Source: Acetobacterium bakii (GTDB lineage Bacteria; Bacillota; Clostridia; Eubacteriales; Eubacteriaceae). From it: a DNA stretch of 64,000 nucleotides. A program made the position numbers and the translations under genes. This document shows, one piece after another, positions 47,615 through 56,636 of the stretch. Position 1 is the first letter of the stretch. The number at the start of each line of letters is the position of its first letter. The notes below the pieces were generated by a model that saw nothing but the letters and a program-made list of their open reading frames with translations, searched no databases and was not told the origin of the DNA. Location of the stretch: the NCBI RefSeq assembly GCF_001263355.1, contig NZ_LGYO01000007.1:1-64000 (forward strand). Reading direction: 5' to 3'.

Positions 47615-49506
47615 GCAATCAAAAACAAGTAAAAAAAGCACCACCGGCCGGCGGAATGGGACGAGGCCCCGGCGGCATCTCCATGATGCCCGGTGAAAAG
47701 CCCAAGGATTTTAAGGGCAGCATTAAAAAACTGGCTGCCTATTTAGCCGTTTATAAAATAAGGCTTTTCCTGGTGGCAATCTTTGCCATTGCCTCCACCA
47801 TCTTTATGATTGTCGGCCCAAAGATATTGGGAAACGCCACCACTGCCATTTTTGAAGGCAGCATGAACATCATCGCTGATAACGGCAAAGGCATGGACTT
47901 TGCTTACATTGCTCAGATTCTGCTTTTCCTTTTGGCACTTTATCTGATTTCAGCTGTCTTTTCGTATATTCAGGGATACATTATGACCGGCGTCTCCATG
48001 AAGGTCACCTATGACCTGAGACGAAATATTTTTGCGAAAATCAACCGTCTGCCCTTGAAATATTTTGATAAAACCAGCTATGGCGAGGTGCTGTCATTCC
48101 TCACCAATGACATTGAAACCGTGAACCAAACCCTCAACCAAAGCATCACCCAGATCATCACCTCGGCTGCCACCATCATCGGTATTCTGATAATGATGTT
48201 ATCGATCAGCTGGCAAATGACCCTGGTCGCATTGATTTCTGTGCCACTCTCCTTTATTGTGGTAATTCTCGTTGTCAAAAAATCCCAGAAATATTTTGGT
48301 GAACAGCAAACCTATTTGGGCCATATTAACGGCCATGTTGAAGAGATGTACAGCGGCCACAATGTGGTCAAGGCGTTTAACGGTGAACAGGCTTCTTTTG
48401 ATACCTTTGATCATTACAACACCACTCTGTTCAGCTCGGCCTGGAAATCTCAATTTTTATCCGGACTGATGATGCCGCTGATGACCTTTATCGGAAATGT
48501 CGGTTATGTTGCCATCTGTATCCTCGGCGGCTACCTGGCAGCCAACGGCCGTTTAAGCGTCGGGGACATTCAGGCGTTTATCCAATATGTGCGCCAGTTC
48601 ACCCAGCCCATTGTTCAACTTGCCAATGTATCCAATATTTTACAGCAAACCACCGCTGCTTCGGAACGGGTTTTCTCGTTCCTTGAAGAGTCCGAAGAGA
48701 TTGTCGAAAATACCACCGACTTCGACCTCAAAAAGGTATCCGGCCAAGTGGACTTTGATCATGTGAGCTTTGGCTATAATCCGGATAAAATCATCATTAA
48801 AGATTTTTCCACCCATATTAAGGATGGCCAGAAAGTCGCCATTGTCGGCCCAACCGGGGCCGGAAAAACCACCATTGTTAAACTGCTGATGCGTTTTTAC
48901 GACATCGACTCCGGAGCGATCCTGGTGGATGGCCACAATATCCAGGATTTCACAAGAAGTGACCTGAGAAGCCTTTTCGGCATGGTCCTCCAGGATACCT
49001 GGCTGTATAATGCCAGTATCCGCAACAACATCAAATACGGACGACTGGATGCCACCGATGCAGAAGTTGAAGCCGCCGCCGTCGCTGCCCAGGTGGATTG
49101 TTTTGTCCACACCCTTCCGGATGGTTACAACATGGTTTTAAATGAAGAAGCCAGTAATGTCTCCCAGGGTCAGAAACAGCTCCTCACCATTGCCCGGGCG
49201 ATTTTGGCAGATCCCAAGATTTTAATTCTGGATGAAGCCACCAGCTCAGTGGATACCCGAACCGAAGTCCTCATCCAAAAGGCCATGGATAACCTGATGG
49301 AAGGCCGCACCAGCTTTGTCATCGCCCATCGTTTGTCCACCATTAAAAATGCCGATCTTATTCTGGTCATGGATAATGGCGATATTGTCGAACAGGGCAC
49401 CCATGATGCCTTGCTTGCCGCCGACGGTTTCTACGCCAAGCTTTACAATTCGCAATTTGAAAAAAATGAAGAATTGGAAGAAACCATCGAAGAATCGCTT
49501 TTCTAA
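47611..49506 (+). CDS. Heterodimeric ABC exporter subunit 2
   Basis: A 631-residue exporter half with six membrane segments and an ATPase: Walker A GPTGAGKTT, signature VSQGQKQLL, Walker B ILILDEATSSVD with the catalytic Glu. The SQGQ signature departs from SGGQ and would face the weak Walker B of subunit 1, so both changes fall in the same site. A Gly- and Pro-rich stretch (12-32) precedes TM1. It probably exports drugs or a peptide. Confidence 0.95.
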   Translation: MSNQKQVKKAPPAGGMGRGPGGISMMPGEKPKDFKGSIKKLAAYLAVYKIRLFLVAIFAIASTIFMIVGPKILGNATTAIFEGSMNIIADNGKGMDFAYIAQILLFLLALYLISAVFSYIQGYIMTGVSMKVTYDLRRNIFAKINRLPLKYFDKTSYGEVLSFLTNDIETVNQTLNQSITQIITSAATIIGILIMMLSISWQMTLVALISVPLSFIVVILVVKKSQKYFGEQQTYLGHINGHVEEMYSGHNVVKAFNGEQASFDTFDHYNTTLFSSAWKSQFLSGLMMPLMTFIGNVGYVAICILGGYLAANGRLSVGDIQAFIQYVRQFTQPIVQLANVSNILQQTTAASERVFSFLEESEEIVENTTDFDLKKVSGQVDFDHVSFGYNPDKIIIKDFSTHIKDGQKVAIVGPTGAGKTTIVKLLMRFYDIDSGAILVDGHNIQDFTRSDLRSLFGMVLQDTWLYNASIRNNIKYGRLDATDAEVEAAAVAAQVDCFVHTLPDGYNMVLNEEASNVSQGQKQLLTIARAILADPKILILDEATSSVDTRTEVLIQKAMDNLMEGRTSFVIAHRLSTIKNADLILVMDNGDIVEQGTHDALLAADGFYAKLYNSQFEKNEELEETIEESLF

Positions 49507-49529
49507 AACTGCTATCAAACAAGTCGCAA

Positions 49530-49567
49530 AAAAGTCCAGAAACCTTCTTGGTTTCTGGACTTTTTTA
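49530..49567 (+). terminator. Terminator after the ABC exporter
   Basis: AAAAAGTCCAGAAACC/GGTTTCTGGACTTTTT, 16-bp stem, 5-nt loop, then T. Confidence 0.92.
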
Positions 49568-49569
49568 TA

Positions 49570-49694
49570 TACAAGGGCGATTATCAACGCCCGTGACGTT
49601 GAGGGTTTATGCAACCGCAAGGTCATTGCCGTTACGTCTCGGGCGGCTACTAGCCGCCCCTACGGAATTTAACTGACTTTTGCTTAAACACATA
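49570..49694 (+). repeat. Tandem 125-nt repeat, unit 1
   Basis: Starts TACAAGGGCGATTATCAA and ends TTGCTTAAACACATA. It holds GGGCG/CGCCC and GGGCGGCT-ACT-AGCCGCCC hairpins. Unit 2 follows after 16 nt. Both lie between convergent genes. Confidence 0.85.
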
Positions 49695-49710
49695 CTGTTT
49701 GCCCGGTTCG

Positions 49711-49834
49711 TACAAGGGGCGATTATCAATCGCCCGCAACGTCGAGGTGAGGCAGGCGTTTGGTTATTACCGCTACGTTACGGGCGGCTAATACCCGCCG
49801 CTACAGGATTGAATTTGCATTTGCTTAATACATA
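49711..49834 (+). repeat. Tandem 125-nt repeat, unit 2
   Basis: Starts TACAAGGGGCGATTATCAA and ends TTGCTTAATACATA. GGGCGATT-ATC-AATCGCCC is perfectly paired here; the second hairpin is less perfect than in unit 1. It touches the kinase stop at 49836. Confidence 0.85.
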
Positions 49835-49835
49835 T

Positions 49836-51152
49836 TTAAGATCGCGGCAGTTTGACGCGGAAGCGGCTGCCCTGGCCAACGACACTTGCCACGGTGATGG
49901 TTCCGCCATGAAGGGTCACAATCCGCTGGCAGATGGTGAGGCCCAGGCCGGTGCCCGGGGTACTCCGGGACTGGTCGCCCTTGTAAAAACGATCGAATAT
50001 TTTTTCCTGATCTTCCTTGGGAATGCCTGCACCGGTATCGATTATTTCAAACATTATGTCCGTTGGCGTAGCTGTTAATTTGATGGTAATGGTGCCCTTT
50101 TCCGGGGTATGGTTGATAGCATTGGTAAAGAGATTGATGATCACCTGGGCCATCAGCTCCTGGTCGCCCCAATAGGAGACCTCATCCATTTGAATATCCA
50201 GGTCGATGTTTTTGCTTTCCCATTTTTCCTGGAGCAGCAAGACCACCCGCCGAATTCCTTCATCCAGCGAAAAGCGTTCCTTTTTCAATCCAATGATCCC
50301 ATTCTCAAGTTCCGACAGTTTGAGTAAATTCGAGGAAAGCTTCCAGAGCCGATCGCTTTCATAGACAATAATATCCACATACTCCTGGCGCTGCACTTCA
50401 TCGATGTCGGGGTCTTTTAATAAATTTCCAAAACCTTTAATGGAGGCAATGGGGGTTTTAAACTCGTGGGAAACATTGCTCACAAAATCCCGGTGAATAT
50501 AGTCGTTTTTGGAAAGGGCTTCGGTCATAATATTGAAGTTTCTGGCCAAAACCGCCAGTTCATCCCGGCCTTTGACCTTAAGCCGCAAATCAAAATCCCC
50601 ATCCGCTACTTTTTTTGTGGCTTCGGAAACCGCTTTAATGGGTTTGACGATCATCGCCACCGCAATCAGCATCAGGATTGTTCCGATCATCAGCGATAAC
50701 AGCAGGGTTGTCTTTTGAAGGTTCATAAAATCGCCGCCTTGGTCCCTTTCCATATTGGGGCTGGTGATCACATAGCCGTCAGAAATTTTACCAATGGCAA
50801 CCGGAAGCCGGGTTGAATGTTGCTGCTCACTGTAATAGATCTCCCCGCTTTGTATTTTCTCAATGGCTTCCCCGGACAATGCAAAGCCGGTTTCTTCAAG
50901 CGCTGGAACCACCCGGGAGATGACGATTCCCTTGGTAAATAAGCCGGTGATTTCCTCATTACTGAGGTCTTCCTGACTGAGAGTCTGAACCGCCTGGGCC
51001 TGGTTCACCAATTCCAATTGCAGCTGTTCAAATATCTTGTCGAATTGGGTATAATAAACAACCCCGAAGGTCAATGTCGCCGCAAATAATAACACCCCAA
51101 AGAATATAAAGGTGAATTTTATGTAGATGGAATTAAAAAATCCTTTTTTCAT
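49836..51152 (-). CDS. Sensor histidine kinase of the MacAB-like operon
   Basis: A 438-residue kinase: TM1 about 13-33, external sensor 34-147, TM2 about 148-169, HAMP about 170-220, HisKA His229 in VSHEFKTPI, HATPase with NLFTNAINHTP, DTGAGIPKED, GTGLGLTI. Last gene of the five-gene unit adaptor-ATPase-permease-regulator-kinase. It probably detects a cell-envelope stress or a compound the exporter removes. Confidence 0.95.
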   Translation of the reverse strand: MKKGFFNSIYIKFTFIFFGVLLFAATLTFGVVYYTQFDKIFEQLQLELVNQAQAVQTLSQEDLSNEEITGLFTKGIVISRVVPALEETGFALSGEAIEKIQSGEIYYSEQQHSTRLPVAIGKISDGYVITSPNMERDQGGDFMNLQKTTLLLSLMIGTILMLIAVAMIVKPIKAVSEATKKVADGDFDLRLKVKGRDELAVLARNFNIMTEALSKNDYIHRDFVSNVSHEFKTPIASIKGFGNLLKDPDIDEVQRQEYVDIIVYESDRLWKLSSNLLKLSELENGIIGLKKERFSLDEGIRRVVLLLQEKWESKNIDLDIQMDEVSYWGDQELMAQVIINLFTNAINHTPEKGTITIKLTATPTDIMFEIIDTGAGIPKEDQEKIFDRFYKGDQSRSTPGTGLGLTICQRIVTLHGGTITVASVVGQGSRFRVKLPRS

Positions 51153-51161
51153 GCAGCTCCC

Positions 51162-51833
51162 TTATTTAACGATGGCTTTGTAGCCAAGGCCCTTAACCGT
51201 AACGATTTCGAAGTCCCGGTTTTCACCGATTTTTTCCCGGAGCCGCTTAATGTGGACATCCACGGTGCGATGATCACTTTCGCTTTCATATCCCCATATC
51301 TCATCCATAATCTGAGCCCGGGTGAAAATCCGATTGGGCGAGGCCAGCAGCTTAAACAATACCTGGAACTCTTTTTTGGGGAAAGTCATGATTTCATTGC
51401 CATTATCCAAAGTCAGCGCTTCATAATCCAGGGTAGTCCGGCCAAAAACCAGTCGTTGTTCGCTGGCAATTTTAGCCCGGCGCAACAGGGCAAAAACCCG
51501 CAGCAACATTTCATCCATGTCGACGGGTTTTACCATGTAATCATCGGTCCCGGCATTAAAACCGGTTCGTTTGTCAGCTAAGCTTTCCCTGGCGGTGATC
51601 ATCAGGATGGGGAGCTCAAAGCCCCCTTCCCGCAGTGTCCGGGTTAATGCATTGCCATCCATATTGGGCATCATCACATCGGTTATCAGCAGATCAATCT
51701 GATGTTTTTCCAAAAGATCAAGGGCCTTTGAGCCATCGGCGGCTTCAAAAATCGTATATCCTTCTTTTTCCAGCGTATCCCGAAACAATCGCCGAATGTG
51801 GCGGTCATCTTCGCAAATCAAAATATTCAACAT
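51162..51833 (-). CDS. OmpR/PhoB-family response regulator of the MacAB-like operon
   Basis: A 223-residue regulator: CEDDR pocket, phospho-acceptor Asp52 in TDVMMPNMDG, Lys in KPVDMDEM, and a winged helix (DHRTVDVHIKRLREK, GLGYKA). It is 9 nt before the kinase and 9 nt after the permease. A direct repeat at 54622-54636 before the operon may be its site. Confidence 0.95.
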   Translation of the reverse strand: MLNILICEDDRHIRRLFRDTLEKEGYTIFEAADGSKALDLLEKHQIDLLITDVMMPNMDGNALTRTLREGGFELPILMITARESLADKRTGFNAGTDDYMVKPVDMDEMLLRVFALLRRAKIASEQRLVFGRTTLDYEALTLDNGNEIMTFPKKEFQVLFKLLASPNRIFTRAQIMDEIWGYESESDHRTVDVHIKRLREKIGENRDFEIVTVKGLGYKAIVK

Positions 51834-51842
51834 TTATTTCTC

Positions 51843-53015
51843 CTATATGCTCCTTAGTGCATCAATGGGATTAAGCCTGGATGCCTTTCGGGCTGGGGTA
51901 AAGCCAAAAACAATGCCAATCCCCGCTGAAAAACCAACTGCCAGAATCACCGAAGATGCTTTCAAGGTAAAGCCCGTTCCGATGATCATTGCAACCACAT
52001 AGGCCAGTACCACCCCGATAATGAAGCCGATGATCCCACCGATGATCGACAACACCACGGATTCAATCAGAAACTGCATCTGAATCTGTTTGGGCTCGGC
52101 ACCCAAGGCCTTTCTCAGGCCGATTTCACTGGTCCGTTCGGTTACCGAAACCAGCATCATGTTCATAATGCCAATCCCCCCAACGACCAGTGAAATGGAG
52201 GCAATCCCGCCCAGCATCATGGACAGAATACTGGTCATGCTGTCAATGGTGTCTAAAATGCTCTGCATGTTCACAATGTTGTAGCCGTCAGTATTCCCAT
52301 TAAAGGCCTTTTTTAAATTTGCTTCAATTTCCTGGGTTGTGGCAACCGCCATGGCTTCATCGTCAATGAATACCGTCATACTGTTAATGTATTTTGCGCC
52401 CACAACCCCCATGGCGGTGGTGTAGGGAATCATCACCGAGCTATTGGTATCCGAGGAAGCAAAGCTGTCAGATTCGGCTAAAACACCGATGACCGTGTAG
52501 GTGATCCCGCCAATTTTAATTTCCTGACCAAGGGGACTTTTGCCGGCATACAGTTCATCAACAATATCCGTACCGATCAGCGCCACCCGGCTCTTGTTTT
52601 CAAGATCAATGGGACTGATGATTCTGCCTGAGGATATGACATCCTCAGTATTTTTGAAATAAACATCATTTTTTCCCTGGAGGGAAATTTCTTCCATGGA
52701 ATTATCATTGGAAGCCACCGCAGTTATTCCTGAAATAGTCGGGGATACCCCGGTGATATTTTTAATTTCTGATATCTTATTAACATCGCCCTGAGTCAAA
52801 CCCTGTTTCAGGGGGGTTCCCTGTATTTGGATGGTCACCGTATTGGCGCCCATGGAGGCGACCTGATCGGTGACCGTGCTGGTTGCTCCGGATACAATGG
52901 TAATCAATGCAATAACCGAACCGACCCCAATGATAATGCCCAGCATCGTCAGAAAGGATCGCATTTTATTACTGACCAGATTCTCTAGTGCCATTTTAAT
53001 ACTTTCTTTAAACAT
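51843..53015 (-). CDS. MacB-type ABC transporter permease
   Basis: A 390-residue FtsX/MacB permease: TM1 about 20-45 after a short cytosolic start, large external domain about 50-260, then three membrane segments (SIVVGGIGIMNMMLVSV region, EIGLRKALGAEPKQI coupling motif). ATG 53015, which overlaps the ATPase stop by 8 nt and has GAGGGGG upstream, is chosen over 53090. Confidence 0.95.
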   Translation of the reverse strand: MFKESIKMALENLVSNKMRSFLTMLGIIIGVGSVIALITIVSGATSTVTDQVASMGANTVTIQIQGTPLKQGLTQGDVNKISEIKNITGVSPTISGITAVASNDNSMEEISLQGKNDVYFKNTEDVISSGRIISPIDLENKSRVALIGTDIVDELYAGKSPLGQEIKIGGITYTVIGVLAESDSFASSDTNSSVMIPYTTAMGVVGAKYINSMTVFIDDEAMAVATTQEIEANLKKAFNGNTDGYNIVNMQSILDTIDSMTSILSMMLGGIASISLVVGGIGIMNMMLVSVTERTSEIGLRKALGAEPKQIQMQFLIESVVLSIIGGIIGFIIGVVLAYVVAMIIGTGFTLKASSVILAVGFSAGIGIVFGFTPARKASRLNPIDALRSI

Positions 53016-53697
53016 TGTATACCCCCTCGCTGAGATTCCCATCGATGATCCGCACAATCCGACTGCCGTTTTTAGCCACATCTTCGTCATGGGTAATCAT
53101 AATAATGGTCTTCCCTTCCAGATACAGCTCATGAAACAGATCCATGATCTGATGTCCGGTTTTTTGATCCAGGGCCCCGGTTGGCTCATCCGCCAGCAGG
53201 ATAGTAGGTTCTGTAACCAGCGCCCGGGCGATGGCAACCCGTTGCTGCTGGCCGCCGGATAACTGGTTGGGACGGTTTTTCATCTTTTCCCCAAGCCCCA
53301 CCCGTTCTAAAATTGCCGCACTCCGTTCATGCCGTTCTTTTTCCGGGACGCCGGCATAGATCAGCGGAAGTTCCACATTTTTTTGAGCAGACAGCCTTGG
53401 CAGCAATTGAAATTGCTGAAAAATAAATCCGATTTCACGGTTTCTGATGTGCGACAATGCCGATTCCGGTAAATCCCGGATCAGCTCGCCAGATAAATGA
53501 TAAGCGCCGCTGGTGGGAACATCCAGACAGCCGATGATATTCATCAGAGTGGTTTTGCCCGAGCCCGAAGGCCCCAGGACTGAAACGAAATCCCCACGGT
53601 TTATTTCAAGATTTATGCCCTTCAGCACCACCTGCTCCTCATCTCCCATAATATAGGTTTTTACCAGGTCTTTCATGTCCAGAATTTTTTCAGGCAT
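53008..53697 (-). CDS. MacB/LolD-type ABC transporter ATPase
   Basis: A 229-residue ATPase: Walker [32 protein letters not shown], signature [15 protein letters not shown], Walker [22 protein letters not shown]. It powers the mechanotransmission permease that follows and overlaps the adaptor gene by 1 nt. Confidence 0.96.
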   Translation of the reverse strand: MPEKILDMKDLVKTYIMGDEEQVVLKGINLEINRGDFVSVLGPSGSGKTTLMNIIGCLDVPTSGAYHLSGELIRDLPESALSHIRNREIGFIFQQFQLLPRLSAQKNVELPLIYAGVPEKERHERSAAILERVGLGEKMKNRPNQLSGGQQQRVAIARALVTEPTILLADEPTGALDQKTGHQIMDLFHELYLEGKTIIMITHDEDVAKNGSRIVRIIDGNLSEGVYNV

Positions 53698-54569
53698 TAG
53701 ACTGCACCGTCGGTGGCAGGCCGCTGGAATGAGGTTGTTTCAGGCGCTATGGTAACCGGAATCAGCACCGTATCGCCCTCGCTCAGGCCTTCGCTGATCT
53801 GGATTTTCACACCATCCGTGATGCCTGTTTTAACCACCCGATTTTCCGTTTCCCCGGAGTCATTTTTCACCATCACATAGGATTCATTGTCTGCGTTAAA
53901 CAAAATCGCATCTACCGGCAGGGCCAAGGCCTTTTCGGCGGTCTCCTTTATGATGATCACTTCAGCGTTCATCCCAATCCGAATCTGGGCATCGCCCTGA
54001 AAATCTACGATGGCCGTAAAATAGGCAACATCATTTTCGTTTTTGGCTTCCCGGCTGATTTCGCTGACGGTCCCCTGAACACTGCGGCCAATGCTGTCAA
54101 TGCTAATGGTCACCGGTGAACCCACTGCGATGCTGGAAAGCTGATACTCATCAACTTTAATACTGACCTGTAAGTTGGTATAATCCACAATATCCATGAC
54201 TTTTGCCCCAGCTGGCACTGTATCATCTTCTTCAAAATAAATCTCTGCTACTTCACCGCTCACCGTGGCACTTATAACTTCGCCTGCTGAGGTTTCATAA
54301 AGATCTGTATCTTCTTCAACCAGATCACCTTCACTCACATAAAACTCATAAATTTCCTGTGATCCCGCTGCCATGATTTCTTCACGGGATTGACTTTCAA
54401 TAACTCCCGTAAACCGATTATCATTCACAATATTCTCGATTGCCGGCTGGTAGGCAGAAAATTGATCATCGGGTTGATTTCCCAATAACTGGAATCCCAG
54501 TAACCCTCCGATCACAATAACCACTCCAATAACACTACCAATAACAATTTTCTTTTTTCCTTTTTTCAC
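53697..54569 (-). CDS. Membrane-fusion (adaptor) protein of the MacAB-like exporter
   Basis: A 290-residue HlyD/RND-type adaptor with a membrane anchor (about 6-27), lipoyl/barrel segments (GEVAEIYFEEDDTVPAGAKV), and a C-terminal domain (VVKTGITDGVKIQISEGLSEGD split over about 252-272). No long coiled-coil is present, as is usual in Gram-positive bacteria. First gene of the operon. Confidence 0.92.
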   Translation of the reverse strand: MKKGKKKIVIGSVIGVVIVIGGLLGFQLLGNQPDDQFSAYQPAIENIVNDNRFTGVIESQSREEIMAAGSQEIYEFYVSEGDLVEEDTDLYETSAGEVISATVSGEVAEIYFEEDDTVPAGAKVMDIVDYTNLQVSIKVDEYQLSSIAVGSPVTISIDSIGRSVQGTVSEISREAKNENDVAYFTAIVDFQGDAQIRIGMNAEVIIIKETAEKALALPVDAILFNADNESYVMVKNDSGETENRVVKTGITDGVKIQISEGLSEGDTVLIPVTIAPETTSFQRPATDGAV

Positions 54570-54621
54570 TGTCGTCCTCCAAGATTTATTTCTTTTGCTA
54601 TGGATATCTTATTAGAGCGGT

Positions 54622-54636
54622 ATGAATTTAAAATGA
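54622..54636 (-). promoter_or_regulatory. Possible regulator site before the MacAB-like operon
   Basis: On the minus strand TTCAT-TTTAAA-TTCAT: two half-sites 11 bp apart, the spacing used by OmpR-family regulators. It lies about 55 nt before the adaptor gene. A TAATAA follows, but no clear promoter. Confidence 0.35.
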
Positions 54637-54768
54637 ACTCTTTATTGAATTAAGGTTTCCCTCTTATTATAGGGCTATTCATAAAAATTTGTTGATTTCC
54701 TATGAATTGGGGTATTAAACAAATATACTAAAATCGAAAATCGATTATTATATTAAGGGGGAATAATA

Positions 54769-54990
54769 ATGCTGGAAGAAAATAATTATGATACTGTTTT
54801 ACAAAGTGATCACAGTGAATCCGAAAAAACCCCATTTTATTATAGAAAATGGTGGCTGCTTCTTTGGTCTCTGTTACTATGGCCAATTGGACTCTTTATG
54901 TTATGGGCTTACTTTGCCAACATGAAAAAAAATGAGCTTCCGCGAACAAATATCGTTAAAGATGATTTTGAAGATATTTTAAAGGTTTAA
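54769..54990 (+). CDS. Small membrane protein of unknown function
   Basis: A 73-residue protein with one Trp- and Leu-rich membrane segment (about 27-50, WWLLLWSLLLWPIGLFML) and acidic ends. ATG 54769 with AAGGGGGA upstream. It is not recognised. The glycosyltransferase gene that follows has its own promoter. Confidence 0.75.
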   Translation: MLEENNYDTVLQSDHSESEKTPFYYRKWWLLLWSLLLWPIGLFMLWAYFANMKKNELPRTNIVKDDFEDILKV

Positions 54991-55058
54991 TGTTCGCATA
55001 AACCTTTAAACCACCTTAAGATTCTCTTGACGACGTTTTCAGTAACAGCCTCGTATTC

Positions 55059-55087
55059 TTGATAATTGTTGTATTTCATGATATAAT
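55059..55087 (+). promoter_or_regulatory. Promoter of the glycosyltransferase gene
   Basis: TTGATA (55059-55064), 17-nt spacer, TATAAT (55082-55087), giving a leader of about 107 nt. Confidence 0.7.
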
Positions 55088-55120
55088 ATTGAAAATTTGA
55101 GCAGTCAATAGTTCAGGCAT

Positions 55121-55155
55121 ACAACCACCATGAATTGTCCATTCATGGTGGTTGT
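55121..55155 (+). promoter_or_regulatory. Strong hairpin in the glycosyltransferase leader
   Basis: ACAACCACCATGAAT/ATTCATGGTGGTTGT, a perfect 15-bp stem with loop TGTCC, mid-leader. There is no T run, so it is not a terminator. It ends about 45 nt before the start codon. Confidence 0.75.
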
Positions 55156-55200
55156 GCCATGCTGAAGTTGTATTCGATTAGTTGAAAGAAGAGGATAGAA

Positions 55201-56439
55201 ATGGTTTCACAAATCTTTACCTTATTATTTATCTTGGGTATTCCGTTTTTTATTTACGGAACCTACTATTTTGTTGTTGGCTTATTTGGTTATACCAAAC
55301 ATAATACTTATGTTCAATCACCACCAAAGAACCGGATGGTTGCCATTATTGCGGCCCGAAACGAAGCCGCCGTCATTGGCAATCTAATAGAAAGCCTGCA
55401 TCAGCAGGATTATCCCCAAGAGCTTATGGATATTTATGTGATCCCCAATAACTGTACTGATGATACCGAAGGTGTTGCCCTGGCCCATGGTGCAAAGATC
55501 ATGAAGTGCCCCGCTGAGGTTAAATCAAAGGGTGCTGCCCTTTCCCAATTTTTCGATTATATTTTCAGAGAAAATGATGTCTATGATGCCTTTTGCGTTT
55601 TCGATGCCGATAACGTTGTGGATCGGCACTTTTTCACTTCAATGAATAACGCACTTGTTTCCGGAGAAAAAATTGCCCAGGGCTATCGTGACAGTAAGAA
55701 CCCGGATGATTCCTGGATTTCCGGCTGTCAGTCCGTATTTTATTGGACCCTGAATCGTTTTCTAAACCTGGCACGTCACAAGCTGGGCTGGTCGGCAACT
55801 TTAAACGGTACCGGCTTCATGATGCATGCTGATGTTGTCCGTAAAGAAGGTTTTAACACCTTTAGCCTCACCGAAGATATTGAATTCACTACCCAATGTG
55901 TGATCAAAGGCTACCGCGTGGCCTGGGTTCCCGAAGCAATTACCTTCGACGAACATCCCCTGACCTTTGAACAGTCGTGGTCCCAGCGCAAACGCTGGTC
56001 AACCGGTACCATTCAATGTTTTGGTCAGTATTCACAGCAACTGCTTGATTGTGTTATAAAGGATAAAAATCGTTCTGCCATGGACATGCTGATGTTCCTG
56101 GTGGCACCGTTTGTCCAGGTGTTAACCTGTATCTACACCGTTTGCTCCTTTATAATTTTGGGCATGCTGTTAATTAACACCAGTATCTGGTCAAACGCCT
56201 TAACCTTCTCCCTTGCTTTTTCCATCGGCGGCGTTTTATGCAGTGTGTTCTTTACCGCCATGGTGCTCTGGTTAGAGGGTAAAAAAATTAAACAGGTCAA
56301 TAACATTTCGATGTTTTCCTTTTGGTTTTACCTGGCCTCCTGGATTCCCATAAACATTTTATGCTTCATCAAACCGATTCAAATCTGGGAACCCATCGAA
56401 CATACCCAAAGCGTCAAGATCTCACAAATGGTTAAATAA
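55201..56439 (+). CDS. Membrane glycosyltransferase family 2, processive type
   Basis: A 412-residue enzyme: N-terminal membrane segment (about 5-30), GT-A domain with AARNEA, DAD motif (Asp135-Asp137 in FDADNVVD), TEDIEF, and QRKRW (the Q-x-x-RW of cellulose and hyaluronan synthases), then about three C-terminal membrane segments. It likely makes or extends a surface polysaccharide from a UDP-sugar. ATG 55201 after AGAGGATAGAA. Confidence 0.92.
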   Translation: MVSQIFTLLFILGIPFFIYGTYYFVVGLFGYTKHNTYVQSPPKNRMVAIIAARNEAAVIGNLIESLHQQDYPQELMDIYVIPNNCTDDTEGVALAHGAKIMKCPAEVKSKGAALSQFFDYIFRENDVYDAFCVFDADNVVDRHFFTSMNNALVSGEKIAQGYRDSKNPDDSWISGCQSVFYWTLNRFLNLARHKLGWSATLNGTGFMMHADVVRKEGFNTFSLTEDIEFTTQCVIKGYRVAWVPEAITFDEHPLTFEQSWSQRKRWSTGTIQCFGQYSQQLLDCVIKDKNRSAMDMLMFLVAPFVQVLTCIYTVCSFIILGMLLINTSIWSNALTFSLAFSIGGVLCSVFFTAMVLWLEGKKIKQVNNISMFSFWFYLASWIPINILCFIKPIQIWEPIEHTQSVKISQMVK

Positions 56440-56464
56440 AAAAAGGGCTGATGCCCTTTTTTTA
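56438..56464 (+). terminator. Terminator after the glycosyltransferase
   Basis: AAAAAAGGGC-TGAT-GCCCTTTTTT, works on both strands. Confidence 0.85.
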
Positions 56465-56485
56465 TTTACTTTATCTGTCAAACCC

Positions 56486-56585
56486 GTCCTGGGGACAATG
56501 GTAAATCGTTGTCTGCTGCATGATCGTACAAGCTATGCTTGTTCGCTATGATGCAGACAACTGATGTTACGATTGTCCCCAGGAC
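56486..56585 (-). repeat. Convergent-junction hairpin element, copy D
   Basis: A 100-nt copy in the same direction as B. Its middle helix is GTTGTCTGC/GCAGACAAC and its inner helix ACAAGC/GCTTGT: both arms differ from copies A-C, and pairing is kept. It lies between two terminators and convergent genes (56439 and 56633). Confidence 0.92.
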
Positions 56586-56610
56586 TTACTTTGCTACTTT
56601 GTCTAAACTT

Positions 56611-56636
56611 AAAAAGGGCTGTTGCCCTTTTTTTAT
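56611..56636 (-). terminator. Terminator after the 373-residue membrane protein
   Basis: AAAAAGGGC-TGTT-GCCCTTTTTTT, active on either strand. It overlaps the stop codon of the minus-strand gene. Confidence 0.8.

Noticed and set aside
49570-49834. CRISPR-like arrangement of the 125-nt units
   Set aside because: There are only two units, they are far longer than CRISPR repeats, and there are no regular spacers or cas genes.
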